DNA from: Numida meleagris
Lineage: Eukaryota > Chordata > Aves > Galliformes > Numididae
Direction: 5' to 3'
DNA length: 64,000 nt
Assembly (NCBI RefSeq): GCF_002078875.1
Contig: NC_034410.1
Location: forward strand, 99,574,871 to 99,638,870
Part shown: positions 49,280 to 62,756 of the stretch, piece by piece
How the letters are laid out: every line of letters begins with the position of its first letter
Numbering within the stretch: the stretch's first letter is position 1
Notes under the pieces: model-generated
Databases searched by the model: none
Told to the model about the DNA's origin: nothing
Seen by the model: only the letters and a program-made list of their open reading frames with translations
Translations under genes and position numbers: made by a program

Positions 49280-52200
49280 TGCTATGTAGGCCAGTAAAAA
49301 GTATGTACAGATTATATTCAGGGAATTGTTATACTAAAAAAAGTATTTAATTTTTTAATTATCTACTGCAGGTCTTTCCAGAATTCTGTATTGCAGGTTT
49401 TCACTAGCTGGGAGGAGCTGTAGCTCAGTACTGAGATTCCAGGTATAAGAATGGTTAAATGCTGCAGAGCAGAATAAAACCTTTTTTTTTCCTTCTTTTT
49501 TTTTTTTTTCCTTTTGGTTTATTCATAAACATTGTGCTGGTCATTCCTCAGGTTCAGATCAGAGCCTGAGAACAAACTGCATTCCAAGTCTAGTGTTTAT
49601 CAGCTGTGAAAGCCGCTAATATTAGCTCTTTATTATTCTCTTTCCAAAAATACTTGAAAACAAGAGAAAAGTCATTCTGCTTTTTAAGTTGGGTTTGTAC
49701 ATTTAACTTCCTTAGTACAAGTCTGTGGTGAGAATGATATGCTTCTAGCCCTGAGGGCTTAATGCCTACAGCCATTTAAACTTCAGTCCCAAACTTTCTG
49801 TGGGTGCAGTCTTTTCTGACACTTTTTAAGCAAGAAGTTCCTGAGGCTGAGCACCAAAGGTCCTGCCAGGCTCTGGAGCTAAGAGCTAAGTCCCAGTGGC
49901 AAAGTAAGCGATCCTTAGAAGGCACTTGTATGGCTACTGCTGCAGTGCCTACCTAGGGCTGCTTCTGAGAGAAGCGTGGCTTGGGCAGGCCCTTCTGCTT
50001 CAGCTTACTTGGCCTGGGTGTAGGAGAAGATCTCTGTTTTGCTAACTGCAAAAGAGTGGATTTAGGGAATTTTACCCCACCCACAGGAGTAGTCTTAACC
50101 TAGCATTCTGATGGGACACCACCCTAATGCTAGACAATTGGTGAACTGCTTGGGGGCAGTAATTTTCAAATTGCTAACATAAATTAAACTACCTTTTATT
50201 TTCTTATAAAACTCCAGTATATGCCTGTGACTATAAAGCATTAGAAAAGAAAGGGGGGAGGGGGCAGGATCAACGTGGAAGCTGTCTTTCAGAATGGGAT
50301 TGTGAGAGTGGAAAAGAAATTACACCTGTCTGTCATTGTGTGCCATGCATGTTAACTGACTTGAAGAGCATCCTTATACAGTAAGAACAATACATTCAGT
50401 GACTGTTTCAGCAAATTCTTGCTCCTGTCATCAATCTACTCAGTGTTTAAGTGGATTTCCCAGCATTCAACTGGGAAAAGCAGATTTTGCTCTACTGGAT
50501 TATTTTATTTGCACTATGTCAGAAGCTTGCAAACGTCATTCCATGTATCTTTTCCTTTTTTTTTTTAAACTTCTACTCCCTAGATTTCTGTAGAAACTTA
50601 AATTTTCATGATCACTAAGTGCTTTGAAAATCAACAGGATTTGAGCTTTTAAGTCACTTAAATACCTTAAGATATATAAGAATCCACATAATATTTTAAT
50701 TACAAGTTGTAATAGTCTGTGTGAAGATTCTATTTTTCATGAAGGAGAAAAAGCAGTCCTTTGTGGAAGTCAAAATCTTATGTACCGTCCTTGACTTATT
50801 CTTGGTGGCCTTGACGTTACATAGGTTTGGGGAAGGGGGAACACTTTAAGAGAAATACAGTTTATCTGCAGAGGGATTCCAAATTGCGCAGATTGTTACC
50901 AAGGTTTGGCTATATCTTTCTTTGTTCATTTTTACTTTGGTCAATTTTTTAATCTTAAATTTTGTTCATCTTCTTGGATTGGCATAAAGAGAAGCTGTGG
51001 ATTTTTCAGGTGGGGACTTGGATGAGCAGTGAAAATAAGTGTTTCAGGCAAATGCATGTAATTCAAGATGATGTGAATATGAACATGGCTGCAGTGAGCT
51101 CCTCATTCTGCTGACTTGTTACGTTGCAGTATAGGGATGTCCAAAAAGTTGCTTAGTTAAAAATGTTGCTTTTCAAACTCTGTAACAGCTGCTCTATTTG
51201 GTTTTTGGTGATACGTAAAGGTGTTCTTGAGTATTTCTGGTACAAGTAAGGTTGGTTGGTTTGTTTCTTTGCTTTATTTTTAATTTGACTCATATGCAAA
51301 GCTTTGTTCAGCTTTTTCTAACCCTCCTTTCTACAGAAGATGGGTTACTGTACCTGTCATTGCATACCTACGTAGTTTGGAGTACTGGACACTTTATTGA
51401 CAAGGAAAGACATCTCATTACTACCAAATTGTAGGCTTGTACTGCAGTATTAAAATGAAGGGGGAAATACATAAAAAGTCTGCATTAGCCTCTCCTTTGT
51501 TACCATAGTTGAGAGAAGTGGCCTGAAATCATGTTTGAAGACAAGTTGTGCTACACTTATTTAAAACTAGCGCAAGTAAGATATTCTTTCTATGAAAGAG
51601 GAACTTCCTAAGTGTGTCTGTCAGCACATACACGCCCCTGCTAAGACTGTGTTGCTGAAGATGCAGATCCGCTTAGCGTTGGAACCACGTCAAAAGCTGA
51701 GTCAGTGATACCTACCCGGGAATATGTAAAGGAACATTGCAATGCAAAACTTGTTAGTGACTTGGACGTTACCTGTTTCTGTGATGATTTGAGGATCAGT
51801 AACTGAAGTGGTTCACACTTCTGGATTAATTTATTTTTTACTGTTCAAAGCACGCTTGTAGTTCAGAAGGTTGGACTTCACCCCTGCCGGGATCCAACTG
51901 CATGTGCAATATGGCTCGTGTATCCTCAGCTTCCTCTCCTTTTCTTTTGTTTTATTTTTCAACTGGAAAAGTTTTAACACTTGTGTCATCTGAGTTATGG
52001 AACTTCTGAAACAAACACTGAATCTGCTTATGATAAAGGCAAAAATAAATGAGATTTCCTGTTAATATTCCATACAAGTCTTCCAGAAAATACTGTCATA
52101 TAAATAAGAGTTGTTTAAATGGCTATCATGCGAATTCATAGTGAAATGTCAGAAATAGATGATGGATTTGAGAAGCCTTTAAAGTGTCACTTTTGCCTAA

Positions 52201-52524
52201 AGTAGTTTTAGTTTCCAAAGTTGAATCCTGTTGAATAGAATGAATTGTTTGGGATTTTTTTTACAGTGTTAATTGTTTCCAGATGAAAGTTACATTTTGG
52301 TTTGTTTTGATGATAGGAGAACTCTCTTTGTTTGTTTCATTTTTACGTTGAAGATGTGGAATATCTGATTATTCAAGCAACCCAATCACTAATAAGGTAG
52401 TGTGTTTAGACCTGTCCGATCTGTGACCGTACCAATAGTGGTTTTTGTTAAGACTGGACTGTCTTGGGTGCAGTAACCCACACTTCAGTGCAATGCATAT
52501 TGATGTTCAGAATGATGTTATCAC

Positions 52525-52530
52525 AATAAA
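52525..52530 (+). terminator. LPIN2: AATAAA, candidate distal LPIN2 polyadenylation signal
   Basis: A canonical hexamer about 4.1 kb after the stop codon, followed within 40 bases by a T-rich stretch (ctttcttcagttt) that could act as the downstream element. The hexamer at 52044 is a competing candidate. Confidence 0.45.
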
Positions 52531-52545
52531 CAAACTTAAACTCAC

Positions 52546-55500
52546 TTCTTTCTTCAGTTTGTACTTAGGAATTCTATTTTTGTGTCTCTAATTTAGTAAA
52601 TGTTGGCTTATTTAAACTGTATTAATATTTACATTTCGAGTTGCTCTACTAAGGACAGCGATACATTTGCTTTCTCTCTCACTTGGTTTACTTTTAGAGT
52701 ATTTATACAGCTGATAAATAATTGCTGTAATCAGACTCACATTGTCTGCCTATACCAATATTTGCTTATAACCGTAATGAATGTAAACGTGGGTTATGAA
52801 CGTAGAAATCAGGTAACAGATGCACTGTAATCGTGGATACATCTTGGGAACACACAAGCTGCCTTGAAGGAAATCCAGCAACTATGTAGTGTAAGCACTT
52901 GTAAATCTGCCCTAATTTGGAGTTTTATCCTAATTCTGTCTGAGCTAACTTTTTCCTTTCAAGGCAAAGTATTGTCTTCCAAGACAGCTGTTTAATTTGC
53001 TTGAGGTAATTATTGTGAGATCATCTTGAAAAAGGGATCTCAAGCTTTTGGTAAAAACTTACCCTTGCTGCTCTCTTGCTATTGTTGGTAAATGCAACTA
53101 ACCAGCAGTCTAATGGAAAATCCAACTGTTTCAATTACAATTAAATGCGTGACAAATCTGCACCAAATTGTAAATCACACTGTGCCTTTTGATCCTTCTG
53201 CAGTTCAGGTGTTACCGCTCACATTGCTGTCGCCGGTGCACACTAGCTCTCCTCCTGCCGAGACAGAGCTTAGTGCTGCTAGAGTTCTATCTCCTGCTTT
53301 GGTGGCAGAATTTCCACTTGTATTTGGGTTGTCCTGTGATTCTGCCCATGCACGGAACCCTTCTCTTCCTATCTGGGTACTTGGCTCTTCACAACACTGC
53401 CCATCTTTCACACATAGGTTTCAGTGCTTGTGTGTTGTGTGCAGTGGGCAAGAATGCAAGTGCAAGCAATGCAAAAGTGGGCATGTCCTGTGTATGCCAA
53501 ATGTTTAGAGTGGTTACATTAGTCTTTTCTGGACAATATTGGTCTTGTCTTTTCTGGTCAATACTGTTTTTCCTGTACCTGACAGTAAGGAAGACTCTTC
53601 TTGGTGGATGGGTTGTTCTGTCTGTGAGAACTGTTTTAGATGTGTAGAGAGTTAGGGGCCTCTACTGCTTCTAGCTCTGCTGTAAGCTCCTACAGAGTGC
53701 TGGGCAACTGGTCACTGTGCTTTGAGGGCCTCGGGCTGGCAAGGAGCCTCACTGACTGCCAGATTCCCAAGGGAGGGTGGTTGCATGGCCTGTGAGGGGG
53801 CAGGCCTGGTGTCCTCCCTGTGACTGGGGGAGGTGGTGCGGAGGGGAGGCCACAGAAGGGGTGTGTGTGGAAATTCTGTTCCTGTGTCTTCCAGTACCCT
53901 CCTCCAGCATGTGAGGCCCTGGTGGTGTTACACACAGTCTGAGCCTTTCCTCCTTCCCAGCTGGGCTGCTGTGTGAGTTAACCTCCCTGTTTCCCACAGT
54001 CACACAGTGAAGGGGGGGAGGCATGCTGAAGGAGCACTGGCGGGAGCCGTGCAGCCCTAACCATGTTCTGATGGGTATGGCTGTGGTTTCCAAGAATGGA
54101 ATTCTTGTGTGTGTGAGGGCACGCTTTCTCATGTTGCCATTCTGCTTGTACACCAAGAGCCCTGGGAGGCCGTGTGTGAACTGTGCCAGCAGTGCTGAGC
54201 CACCTCTTCCCGCGTGCTACAGAACCTTCATCCGTCAGGAAGTGCACCTGAAAGAGTTCTGACCGAAACATCACCTTGTGCTGCTGATGTCCTCTTTCTT
54301 CAGCAGGCACCTGCAGGTACTGCTTAACCAGCACGGAGATCTGAGGCTCTTCACGGTTGTTTCTTAACGACTTACTCTCTCCTACCCCTTTCCTGACTCT
54401 TTCTCCTTCTTCCTACCTGTCCATAATATTTTGTCCTGACTTCTTACAAAACTTAATCCCCCAATCGTTTGGGGAGAGTAACTGAAATAGCCAGAAACCA
54501 GGGCAGCTAGGAACTGTGCTGGCAGAACTTCCATACTATCACAAAACCTGTACCAGTGCCTGATGCTGAATTAAATATATACATGCAAACTTGACTAAGA
54601 AACCAGAACCTGAAGTTCTAAAGGTGGCAGAGGAGAGAGCAAGAATGTCAGCTTACGGTAGCACCGTGTTCACTGAAAGCAAAGGAGCACCAACATCACA
54701 AAACAGGCAGGCTTTATTTGGACATGTCAGCAGTTGGTTTCCATTGAACAGTTTTATTCCTGTTCCTGGGTATCAGTTTCTGTACATCTGTGTTTGTATG
54801 CATATGTATATATGCACAGAAAGTATACACCCAAATGAGCTGCTCTTTGCAGGGGAAAAAATATTTTTCTAATACAATCAAGATAGCAAAATGGATAAAT
54901 CCCAAAACCTGCTTATGTCTGAACATGTTCTAATACGTTCTTTGGAGTCCCCCGTGTACAAAGGATTGGCAGAGCTGTTCTTTCGCACCTTGTCTGAAGA
55001 CTGCAGGGTACATTGCAGGAGGGCTGGTGCTGGCTTGAGCGCAAGTCTGCCTCGTGCTGACAAGACGCAGCCCCAGCTGGTCCCTGGTGCTGGACAACCT
55101 GTGCTCCGTGCCACTATCTGGGTGCAACTTGGAACCAAAGCACAGCTGCTGCTTGAGGCTCAAGGAAGCGAATGTTCCTTCCATCCCCAAGCAGACAATG
55201 TGACAGCATTTGTGGTTTTGGTGGAACGTATCCATATCCACTACCACACTGTGCCATAAGGACTTATTTAGCAAATACAATGCTCCTGAATCATAGAATA
55301 TCCCAAGTTGGAAGGGACCCATTAGGATCACCGAGTCCAACTCCTCAGGAAGCATCCTCAGGAAGCAATTTCCTCCTGATACAAATCTCCAGCTTGCAGC
55401 TGCGGAGCCCTTTGTGTGCTCCCTGTGCCTTTGGGCCTTTTCAAGCTCTAGTGAGGGCTTGCATGCACTTTGTTTCAAGTTGCCTTCCCATGCCTTCTAC

Positions 55501-58208
55501 GTACAGCTGCGCTTCTTTGGCTGTTTGTAGTGGGTCTGGTATGGCTGGTTGTCCTCACCAGGCTGGCCAGATGCTCTGTCAGTAGAACTGCACAGAACTG
55601 CTGCAAGTAACCTGGGGTACACTGAATGGCTGTAGGGTGGGATGCTATAGAAGATCCTTGTTGCTGTGAATGGTCAGTACAGTAATGTCTCCTAAGTCTA
55701 AATAGCAAATTAAAATAATGAGGTAGTTCCATATGTTTTGTGGTGAAAATTTGCCTTCTTGCTTTGCTCCAAAGCTCGCCTGTGACTTCCTGCAATTATT
55801 GATTTGTTTGGCTCTCTGTTGCCTTTCCCATCTGTTCTAGGATGCAATGTGTCTGGCCAGAGCAGAGGTATGTTCCCTGGCTGCTGGCTAGCTGGTCTGT
55901 CCTGCCCTGATAGGAAACAGGATCACGGGGGACAAGACAGTTTTGCATGCTTGATTTGCCAAAGAATCTTGCTTTAATGAACGTCTTAATCAAGTTCTGA
56001 CTGAAGCAGCACCTGGAACTCTGATCCCTCCTTCCTATGCTACAGCATCTCAATCTTCCCAACTGGGCAGATATTACATCCTGAAAGCTCCAGTAAGGGA
56101 ACTTCATTGAGAAGAACTGAGCCACTTACCCTGATTACAGCAATTACTGAGAAAGTGGCAATTAAGGTTCATTTTCCTCAAGCAAAGCAGGAACGTAAGG
56201 CAGAGGTTCAAAGTTCATAGCTTTAGCCCCTGCTGGAGATAGTGCTTTTCGGAATAGCTTCCCATCCACTATAAGGTGTTCTGAAAATAGACCTGTGAGA
56301 ACCACTCCTGCTGCGATATTGTTTAGAAAATGCTTTACAGCTGCATATGAACACTGGTTGTGCTGCACTGCGTGGGATCACTCTCAGATCCCAGGTACAA
56401 GGAGAAGGTTCCTGGCAGAAGACAGCGCTGTGCCACGAGGGCACTGTGCTTGTGAGGATGTGTGAGTGCTGGAGGTAGGAGCCTGCAGGAGCAGTTAGGT
56501 GAGAATCAGGTGATGAAACCTATATAACTCCAGCACTAAACTTTCACCACTGATTCTTAAAACGTGCCTCACTGGGAGGGGGAAAAAAAGATGAAGAGGT
56601 GGTGGTTGCCAGCTGGGACTCCCCAGGCACTCAGCTCACTTTGTTTGTTTCCATGAGTCATTTTTAGAACAGGCACCGAAATGCAACAATACTGAGTCAC
56701 ACAGAGATGGCAGCCAACTTCTTGAGCACACAGCTTTCTTGAGTAGAAAATATCCTAAAAGGAAAAATGCCTCTATGGCTTTTTGTACGTAATGAGAAAT
56801 TGATTCAGAATATATATACAGTTGATGTAGTTGGCTTTCAGGAAGAAAAAAAGAAGTCTTTCCCATCTGTGCCTTTAATTTTGAGACCTGGAAGGTGTGG
56901 GAAAGCAGTGAGCTGTTGATTTAGGACAGTAGAAAAGACACTCTTGAATGGGTGCGCATCTGCTAACTGCATGCTAATGGCTCCGGCACGGATCTGGACA
57001 AACTCAGGGAAGGGAGAGGGGCTGGCTCCCATCCCCAGGCTGCCAAGTGTGCCAGGTGCCTTCGGCTGCTGCCTACAGCTGCTCCTACACCCGCAGCCTT
57101 CCTGCCACAGAATACATCCAGCCCTACCTCCTGCTTAGTAGCAACACACAAGCACTGAAGATCAGGTGCCAGGAGCCCTTCCTCATCCCCGTGCTTTAAA
57201 AATCTGCTGGCCACTTCCTTCCTGTGATCCTTCCTATCTCCAAAGGCACTGACGCAGAGCTCCTGTGGGGATAGAGCTTTTTCTGTCTGCTTTTCTCAAA
57301 GGCAGCTCAACTTCCAGGATGTGATCGTTTGTTGTGGGACGGCCCCATCTCATCGCCTGGAAACAAAGTTTTTGGGGAGTATCTATTCCAAAACTGCAAC
57401 AAAGGCAAGTGTTCATCTGACCTCTTCAGATGGGAAAGGCTTTGGCTGAAGGCACTGTGCTGCTTACAGCACAGGGTGTTCTTCCTTCACATAAAGGAAT
57501 GATCTGGTCTGTGCTACAATCAGCCGTTCTGGATTCGTAACATGGAAAATGTACTACACAAACCACTGTGATAAATACAACTCTATGCAGCATGAATAGA
57601 CTAAGAAAAGCTGGGGCAAGGGACGTTCCTCCTTGCAAAGTGCTGGAGTCACTCATCCCCTCTCTTAGCACTGCACTTGGTCCTTAAGAGGGAGAAAAAA
57701 ACCTGATGTAGACAAACATAATTCTGCTTTGCACCACTGTGGTTAGCAATGTTTTGAACAAATGGTTTGTGCAAATGTGCTGACCCAACATAGTATTAAA
57801 GAACACAAGGATTAGGAATTCATCAATAGTGTCCTGTACGATCTCACTTTCTTGCCCCTGCTTTACTGAAAGCACAACAGTAGCTTACTGCAGCATTAAA
57901 CTTCAGCTAAGATGTAAACTCTGATACACTTGGGATGCTGGCAGAGATAAACTGGGGATAAAACTGAAAAGGCTATTTAGTAGGGGATAAGAGCACAGTG
58001 GAGAAGTATCTACTGAGAATGCGACTGTTGTTTAACAGCTGTTGTTTGTACAGGTAAACAAGGACTTGGGGAAAGAGCTAGTTTAGCTACAGAACCAGGT
58101 CTGCTGTAGCTATCTCTGGTAACTGGGGACAAGGAAAAGGTTTCAGTACAGACAATAAACTCATCACTGAAATCAAATATATAAACTGAATATATTAAAG
58201 CTTTTAAT
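52546..58208. other. Intergenic gap between convergent LPIN2 and EMILIN2
   Basis: No supported gene was found. A relatively GC-rich block with overlapping open frames runs from about 53.1 to 54.3 kb (138 and 152 codons on +, 135 and 118 on -), but none shows a domain or sensible splice structure. One CR1 tail is at 55289-55350. A 182-codon - strand frame at 54930-55478 runs through that CR1 tail and is chance. Confidence 0.5.
55289..55350 (-). mobile_element. CR1 LINE 3' tail fragment
   Basis: About 60 bases matching the reverse complement of the CR1 end ('tcatagaatatcccaagttg', 'gagtccaactcct'). This is a minimal remnant between the two genes. Confidence 0.8.
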
Positions 58209-58214
58209 TTTATT
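58209..58214 (-). terminator. EMILIN2: AATAAA, candidate EMILIN2 polyadenylation signal
   Basis: The - strand reads AATAAA about 53 bases after the EMILIN2 stop codon. If used, the 3'UTR would be under 100 bases. More distal signals are not excluded. Confidence 0.4.
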
Positions 58215-58266
58215 ACACTTATTTTCTTCGGAGTATCTTACCCTTCTCTCCTGTTTGATGGTGGAT

Positions 58267-58604
58267 CTAAACTTGAGAAATGGAAGGATAAAGCAGAACC
58301 CCACTAAACGTGGAATACATTTCGTCAGAGTCTGTGTAGGCCAGTTTGCCTCCTGTTACGACAACGTTTACTTCATCTCCTGCTTTGAGGTGAAGAACAA
58401 GGTGGAATGTTCCAGGACCACCACAGGTCCGTTTCCCCGAGTAGGGTTTGTGGTACTCCAGCAGTTCTCTCCTGTACCCAGCCGTGTGCAGCTGAGCAAC
58501 GCTTGCATTGGAGACGGACAGCACTGCTTCAACGTACTCATCCCTCTCCGGAGCCAGCACGGCCGTGATCAGGTAGCGCCCTTCATATGGTGATGTAAAA
58601 ATGC
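58267..58604 (-). CDS. EMILIN2: EMILIN2 last coding exon (C-terminal gC1q domain)
   Basis: EMILIN-2 is a secreted elastin-microfibril-associated matrix glycoprotein whose C-terminal gC1q domain mediates trimer assembly. The exon begins after acceptor CTGCAG at 58605 and ends at TAG (58269-58267). Its first two bases complete a Gly codon with the G from the previous exon. It encodes IFTSPYEGRYLITAVLAPER, then VEAVLSVSNASVAQLHTAGY, HLVLHLKAGDEVNVVVTGGK and the terminal DEMYSTFSGVLLYPSISQV. These are the conserved beta-strands of the C1q fold and are diagnostic for EMILIN2 over EMILIN1 and MMRN. No truncation is seen. The gene lies tail-to-tail with LPIN2, as in mammals. Confidence 0.95.
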
Positions 58605-59665
58605 CTGCAGGAGAGAGACAGGATGAGCTTGTCTGAGTTAGTCAACACGGAGAGGTCTGAGCGCTCTAAGCACAATGACAAACACAAAGCAACAGGGATT
58701 ACCCACTGCTCACACAGAGAACTGCGATACGATCAGCTCGGGCAGCTGAACAACTGGAAGCAGTTCTGAAGGCAAAGGGGAGTGTTGAGCTACAGGACTC
58801 TTCCATTACTGTTCATTTTAAAACTTCCAGGCTCAACAAGCAGAAAGTACCAACACCACGGGGATGTACACATAAGTGTGCAGCTTGCAATAATTCTCCG
58901 TAGGCCTCAGCTTTACAGAGCCAGCTCATGGAAGTTCAGGAGGTGTTTCAGGCGGGTTCAGAGATGCATACACTGAAGCCTAGGAGCCAGGCACAGGCAG
59001 ACCTCAACATGCTGCAGGTGCACTGCCTGGGCTGTAGCCACTCTCCTGATGCAGAGATACATGTACAACCCTCCTGCTTCTTTTGTGTTAGAGCCCACAG
59101 GTCCTAAAGGGCTTTAACTGACAGGTCTTGTCCACACTCAGAAGCCGCCTGTCCTAAGGAGTTGCCACAACTCATAGCTGGGTGAGGAAGCAAGAGGCAG
59201 CCATGTGCTGTGCAAGTATCCAGTAGGCTAAAATATGCCTAACACCATCAAGTGACATGACACTTGAGAAGGAGGTGGCCATGGCTAGAGCCACCAGGGA
59301 CGCAGAATACATTACTTCATTCCTTTCTCTGCCCAGGCCGCAGTGAGGTGGGTTAGCAAGAGCCTCTCTGCTGCTAACCAGATGCAGCTGCTTGAGGTGG
59401 GGTGGGGAGCACAGACTCGCAGGGCTGGTAGAGCGGAGGGGGTGGTGAGACGGGCTCCAGCATGATTGGGACAGGGTGGAAAACCAAATGGGACAAAGTG
59501 TGTGCCTGCTCAATCCATGGGAAGCTCCTACCCTGGAGGGTCTGCTTTGGGTGGACTCACATATTTTGTTTTGTTCAATGCACCACAAGACCTGAGATGG
59601 CATCATCCACTGGCAACGTGTTACTGCCATCTGGCACCTGTGTGGGTCCATTCTTTGGCTGTTAC

Positions 59666-59800
59666 CTGTATTGGGGTTGTAATAGTCACCGTCATTCACG
59701 AGCACTTTGTTAAAGTGAACCACGCCAACATCGCTGGAGAAAGGCTTCTGTGTGAGCCCAGCCGAAAAGGACACCAGAGAGGCTGCAGCAGCAGCAGGTC
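59666..59800 (-). CDS. EMILIN2: EMILIN2 penultimate coding exon (start of gC1q)
   Basis: This 135-base exon lies between acceptor CATTTTAG (AG at 59802-59801) and donor GTAACA starting at 59665. It encodes [19 protein letters not shown], then [17 protein letters not shown], the first strands of the gC1q domain. The final G of the exon joins GC of the next exon to give glycine, so the splice phase is exact across the 1061-base intron. The collagen-like and coiled-coil exons expected upstream were not found before the window ends. Confidence 0.93.
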
Positions 59801-62756
59801 CTAAAATGGGTAAGAACATGACTGAGGGTCACTTCAGGATAACACAGCCTTTCCCTGTAATGGTTTACAACCCAGTGTCTCTGTTCCCGCAGGTACACCA
59901 CCCAGCCTAGCCCTGTCACTTGAGGGATGCCAGAATTAGCAGACTCCGTACTGCTGGCCCAGGCCCCAGGTGCCTCACCATAAAAAAAGACATTAATTGA
60001 GTACCGTAACACTTCCCCCTTGGCCACAGCCTCCCAGCTCCAGCTGAGGAGTCAGAAAACTGGCATTGCCTATGACTTGTTTTTCCTTCTAAGGAAGAGG
60101 TACATGGCTCATAAATGCTGCAAGTGAAAATCCTGCCGTACCTGAATTCAACGAGCCTCTGCCATAAAATTTCCACAGGAGTCAGGCTGCCCCTGGGCAT
60201 TTCTGCTTTATATCACCATCACAGTGGCAGCAGAAGTGCTGAAGGTCTATAGCTCATGTCAGCTTTCCTAGCTGAGAAGCTGCATACAGCTCTGATCTCC
60301 TCTGCTACAGAGGCATGAAAACATCTACAAAAGTAACAGGAATTCCAACAAAGAGAACCATCTCTGGATCTCTCGGGCTCACCTCTTTTTCTTTTGGGGA
60401 ATTTTTCACTCTACAACTTTTTTCTCAGCAGATGAAACAGACACTTGACTATTTCACAGTGCCTATCATCTGTTTACCAGCTAAACAGTGCAGTTAGACT
60501 GGTGATTGAGGAAAGGTAATTAGGACAAAATTTTGCTTTTAAGCAGACTGACTTAAAGACAAGTCTTAAGTGAGCAGCCACCTGTTTGTCTTATTTCCCT
60601 TCCCTCTAAACATTCCCCCTAAGCAGGAACACTGTCAGCAGCGGTCAGCTCTTGTTGCTGTGATCAGGCAATTAGTGGTAATTAATGAATACACTTAAAG
60701 TTCCCCTTGGCTGCTCTTTCTCTTCATCCCTATTCAGGTTAGGATCCATGTCATCTCTGTGCCGTGCCAGTCCCTGCTCCTTGTTCTGCCTTCCTTAAAT
60801 GTTTGTTGTCTCTTTCTCTCAGTTTGACAGCGTCCATCAGCAACCAATGATACAACCATTCAATTCACTTCAATACAGAAGTTAAAAAGTGGCAAATCTT
60901 TATCTAAAATGTGAACATACCAATGCTGTAATAGACTCTTTTTTTTTTTTTTCTTTCTTCTGAGTAACTTGGCATGGACACAGGGGAACTTAAGGGAAAG
61001 AGATGCAAATAACCACCAGCAGTTCCCTTCAGGGCTATTAACCAGATGCTGTGTGTATCTTTGGAAATCTCCTCATTCGGTACTTTGCCTGCTTTGTGAG
61101 CATGAGACAGAAGCCCTTTTAGCTGCCAGTGCACGTGCAGGAGCTCCTTTGAGCTGAGATGAAGTTGTTCAAAAGGACCCAAATGAATTGGAGGAAGTCT
61201 ATTTCAGGAGCTCCTGCAAAGTTCCAGCATCTTAACATCACTTTCTACTCCGGGCTTACTCTGAGACTCAAGCCAACTGTTAACATACATCAACTAACTT
61301 CTCACCATCTGACTCAGACAGGTTCCTCTCCCCTACAGCCACACAGTACAGATGGCACAAACTCTGCAGCTTGCCCATAATCACTGTGCAACTCACAGCA
61401 GCTACATACAATCCGGATGGGGAAGTGACTCCTGTCCTGGCTCACCACAGCTTCCCTTAGGTTTTCCTGCACTGACACCAATTGCTTGAATACACTTTAG
61501 ATTTTGCTGCTCAAATTGCTTCAGATCTGCAGCCGTGTTCTTTTGAGCCACCAGCTCAGTTTTATGAGTACTGGTCTAAAGAAGGAATCTTAAATGCCTC
61601 TAAATATCCTGTAGATTAGTTAGTGGGCAATAGAAAGTGCCAGTAAGATGTTTCTACACCCTCTCACCCTCCTCCTCGTTTCCAGTTGGAGCTGTGCCTG
61701 TTTGAAGCTTTCCCAAGTCCTACCAATAGCTCTCAGCAATGCTTTTGCAGAACCTTACAGAGAGGCAAACCAACCGCCCACACATGCCCCACCTGCAACT
61801 GCTTTTCATCACACAGAGATCAGTTTCTCAAGGCAAGGTCTGGGCTTGGAACCTCCATACTCTCACTTAAGCAGCTAGTGATGCGGAATTACAAAAATCA
61901 GGAAGAAAAGCTTCAAAGCATTTAAAAGCTAGGAACCACCTACACAGTCCTCATGAAGACAAGGCTTGACAGTGGAAAAGCTTCACAAAAGATTCCATTG
62001 ATGAATAAATACTATTTCAGAGCTTCTGGAGCACGGGATTCCTTTTAACTTAAAATGTATTCACAAAGGTTTCACTTGACACATATATACATGCCTGCAG
62101 AAGCAGGTATGTATGTCTATGGCAATCTAAGCTGGCAGAATACATTCTGAGGAGTCAAAAGACAGCAGAAGACATAGTGGCTTTGTCAGGTTACATCTTC
62201 CACATCTTCCACCCATCTGCAAGGTGTATTTCTGGCTCTCCATCTCCTTTCGGGCTTCCCAGCACAGTTCATGCCTCCCACAGAGCCCCAAAGGACACAG
62301 CTTAGGTAACTTCTGTCCAGGTGAAAGGGGAAAGAATAGTCAAATACGATGGTGCTGCTGAAAACTGCTCAGCTGTTGGAATGACAACTCCTCAAGAACC
62401 TGTGCTGAAGAGGGCCTGTAGGTATGCACTTTATTGGTCAGTAGTACTTATGACACCTTTGCAGATGGCAGGAGCAGGCCCACGCAGCACATTTCCTCTG
62501 CTTCTTTTAGTTGGAGGGAACGGGCTGAAAATACTGGCAATTTACCAGCACCACCACTATTTAAAAAAAATTTTTTTTAACTCTTCAGTTTGATCTTAAT
62601 GCATCTCATTTCCAGGAACATTCCCTCTGCTTATGGGATGGCTATGCAGAGTACTACAGTGCCACAGAACCCCCATGAGCCACCACCACTCAGTGGAACA
62701 GGGCCTGTGAGCTCTGCTAGAGTCACTTGTGTCTGAAATGGATCATAACTCACAAT

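Larger units (their letters stand above)
48414..52545 (+). other. LPIN2: Probable LPIN2 3'UTR
   Basis: This is a long AT-rich region after the stop at 48413, without a convincing coding frame. Candidate AATAAA signals are at 48852-48857, 49473-49478, 52044-52049 and 52525-52530. The multi-kilobase 3'UTR of mammalian LPIN2 transcripts suggests that a distal site is the main one, and the hexamer at 52525 would give about 4.1 kb. A GT microsatellite lies at 49263-49279 and a T-rich tract at 49481-49510. The true end needs transcript data. Confidence 0.6.

Noticed and set aside
54930..55478. A 182-codon - strand open frame as a gene
   Set aside because: It runs through the antisense CR1 tail at 55289-55350 and has no recognisable domain.
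59710..60027. A - strand frame overlapping the EMILIN2 exon as an extension
   Set aside because: It is in a different frame from the gC1q coding sequence and crosses the acceptor at 59801. The lipoprotein-like look is chance.
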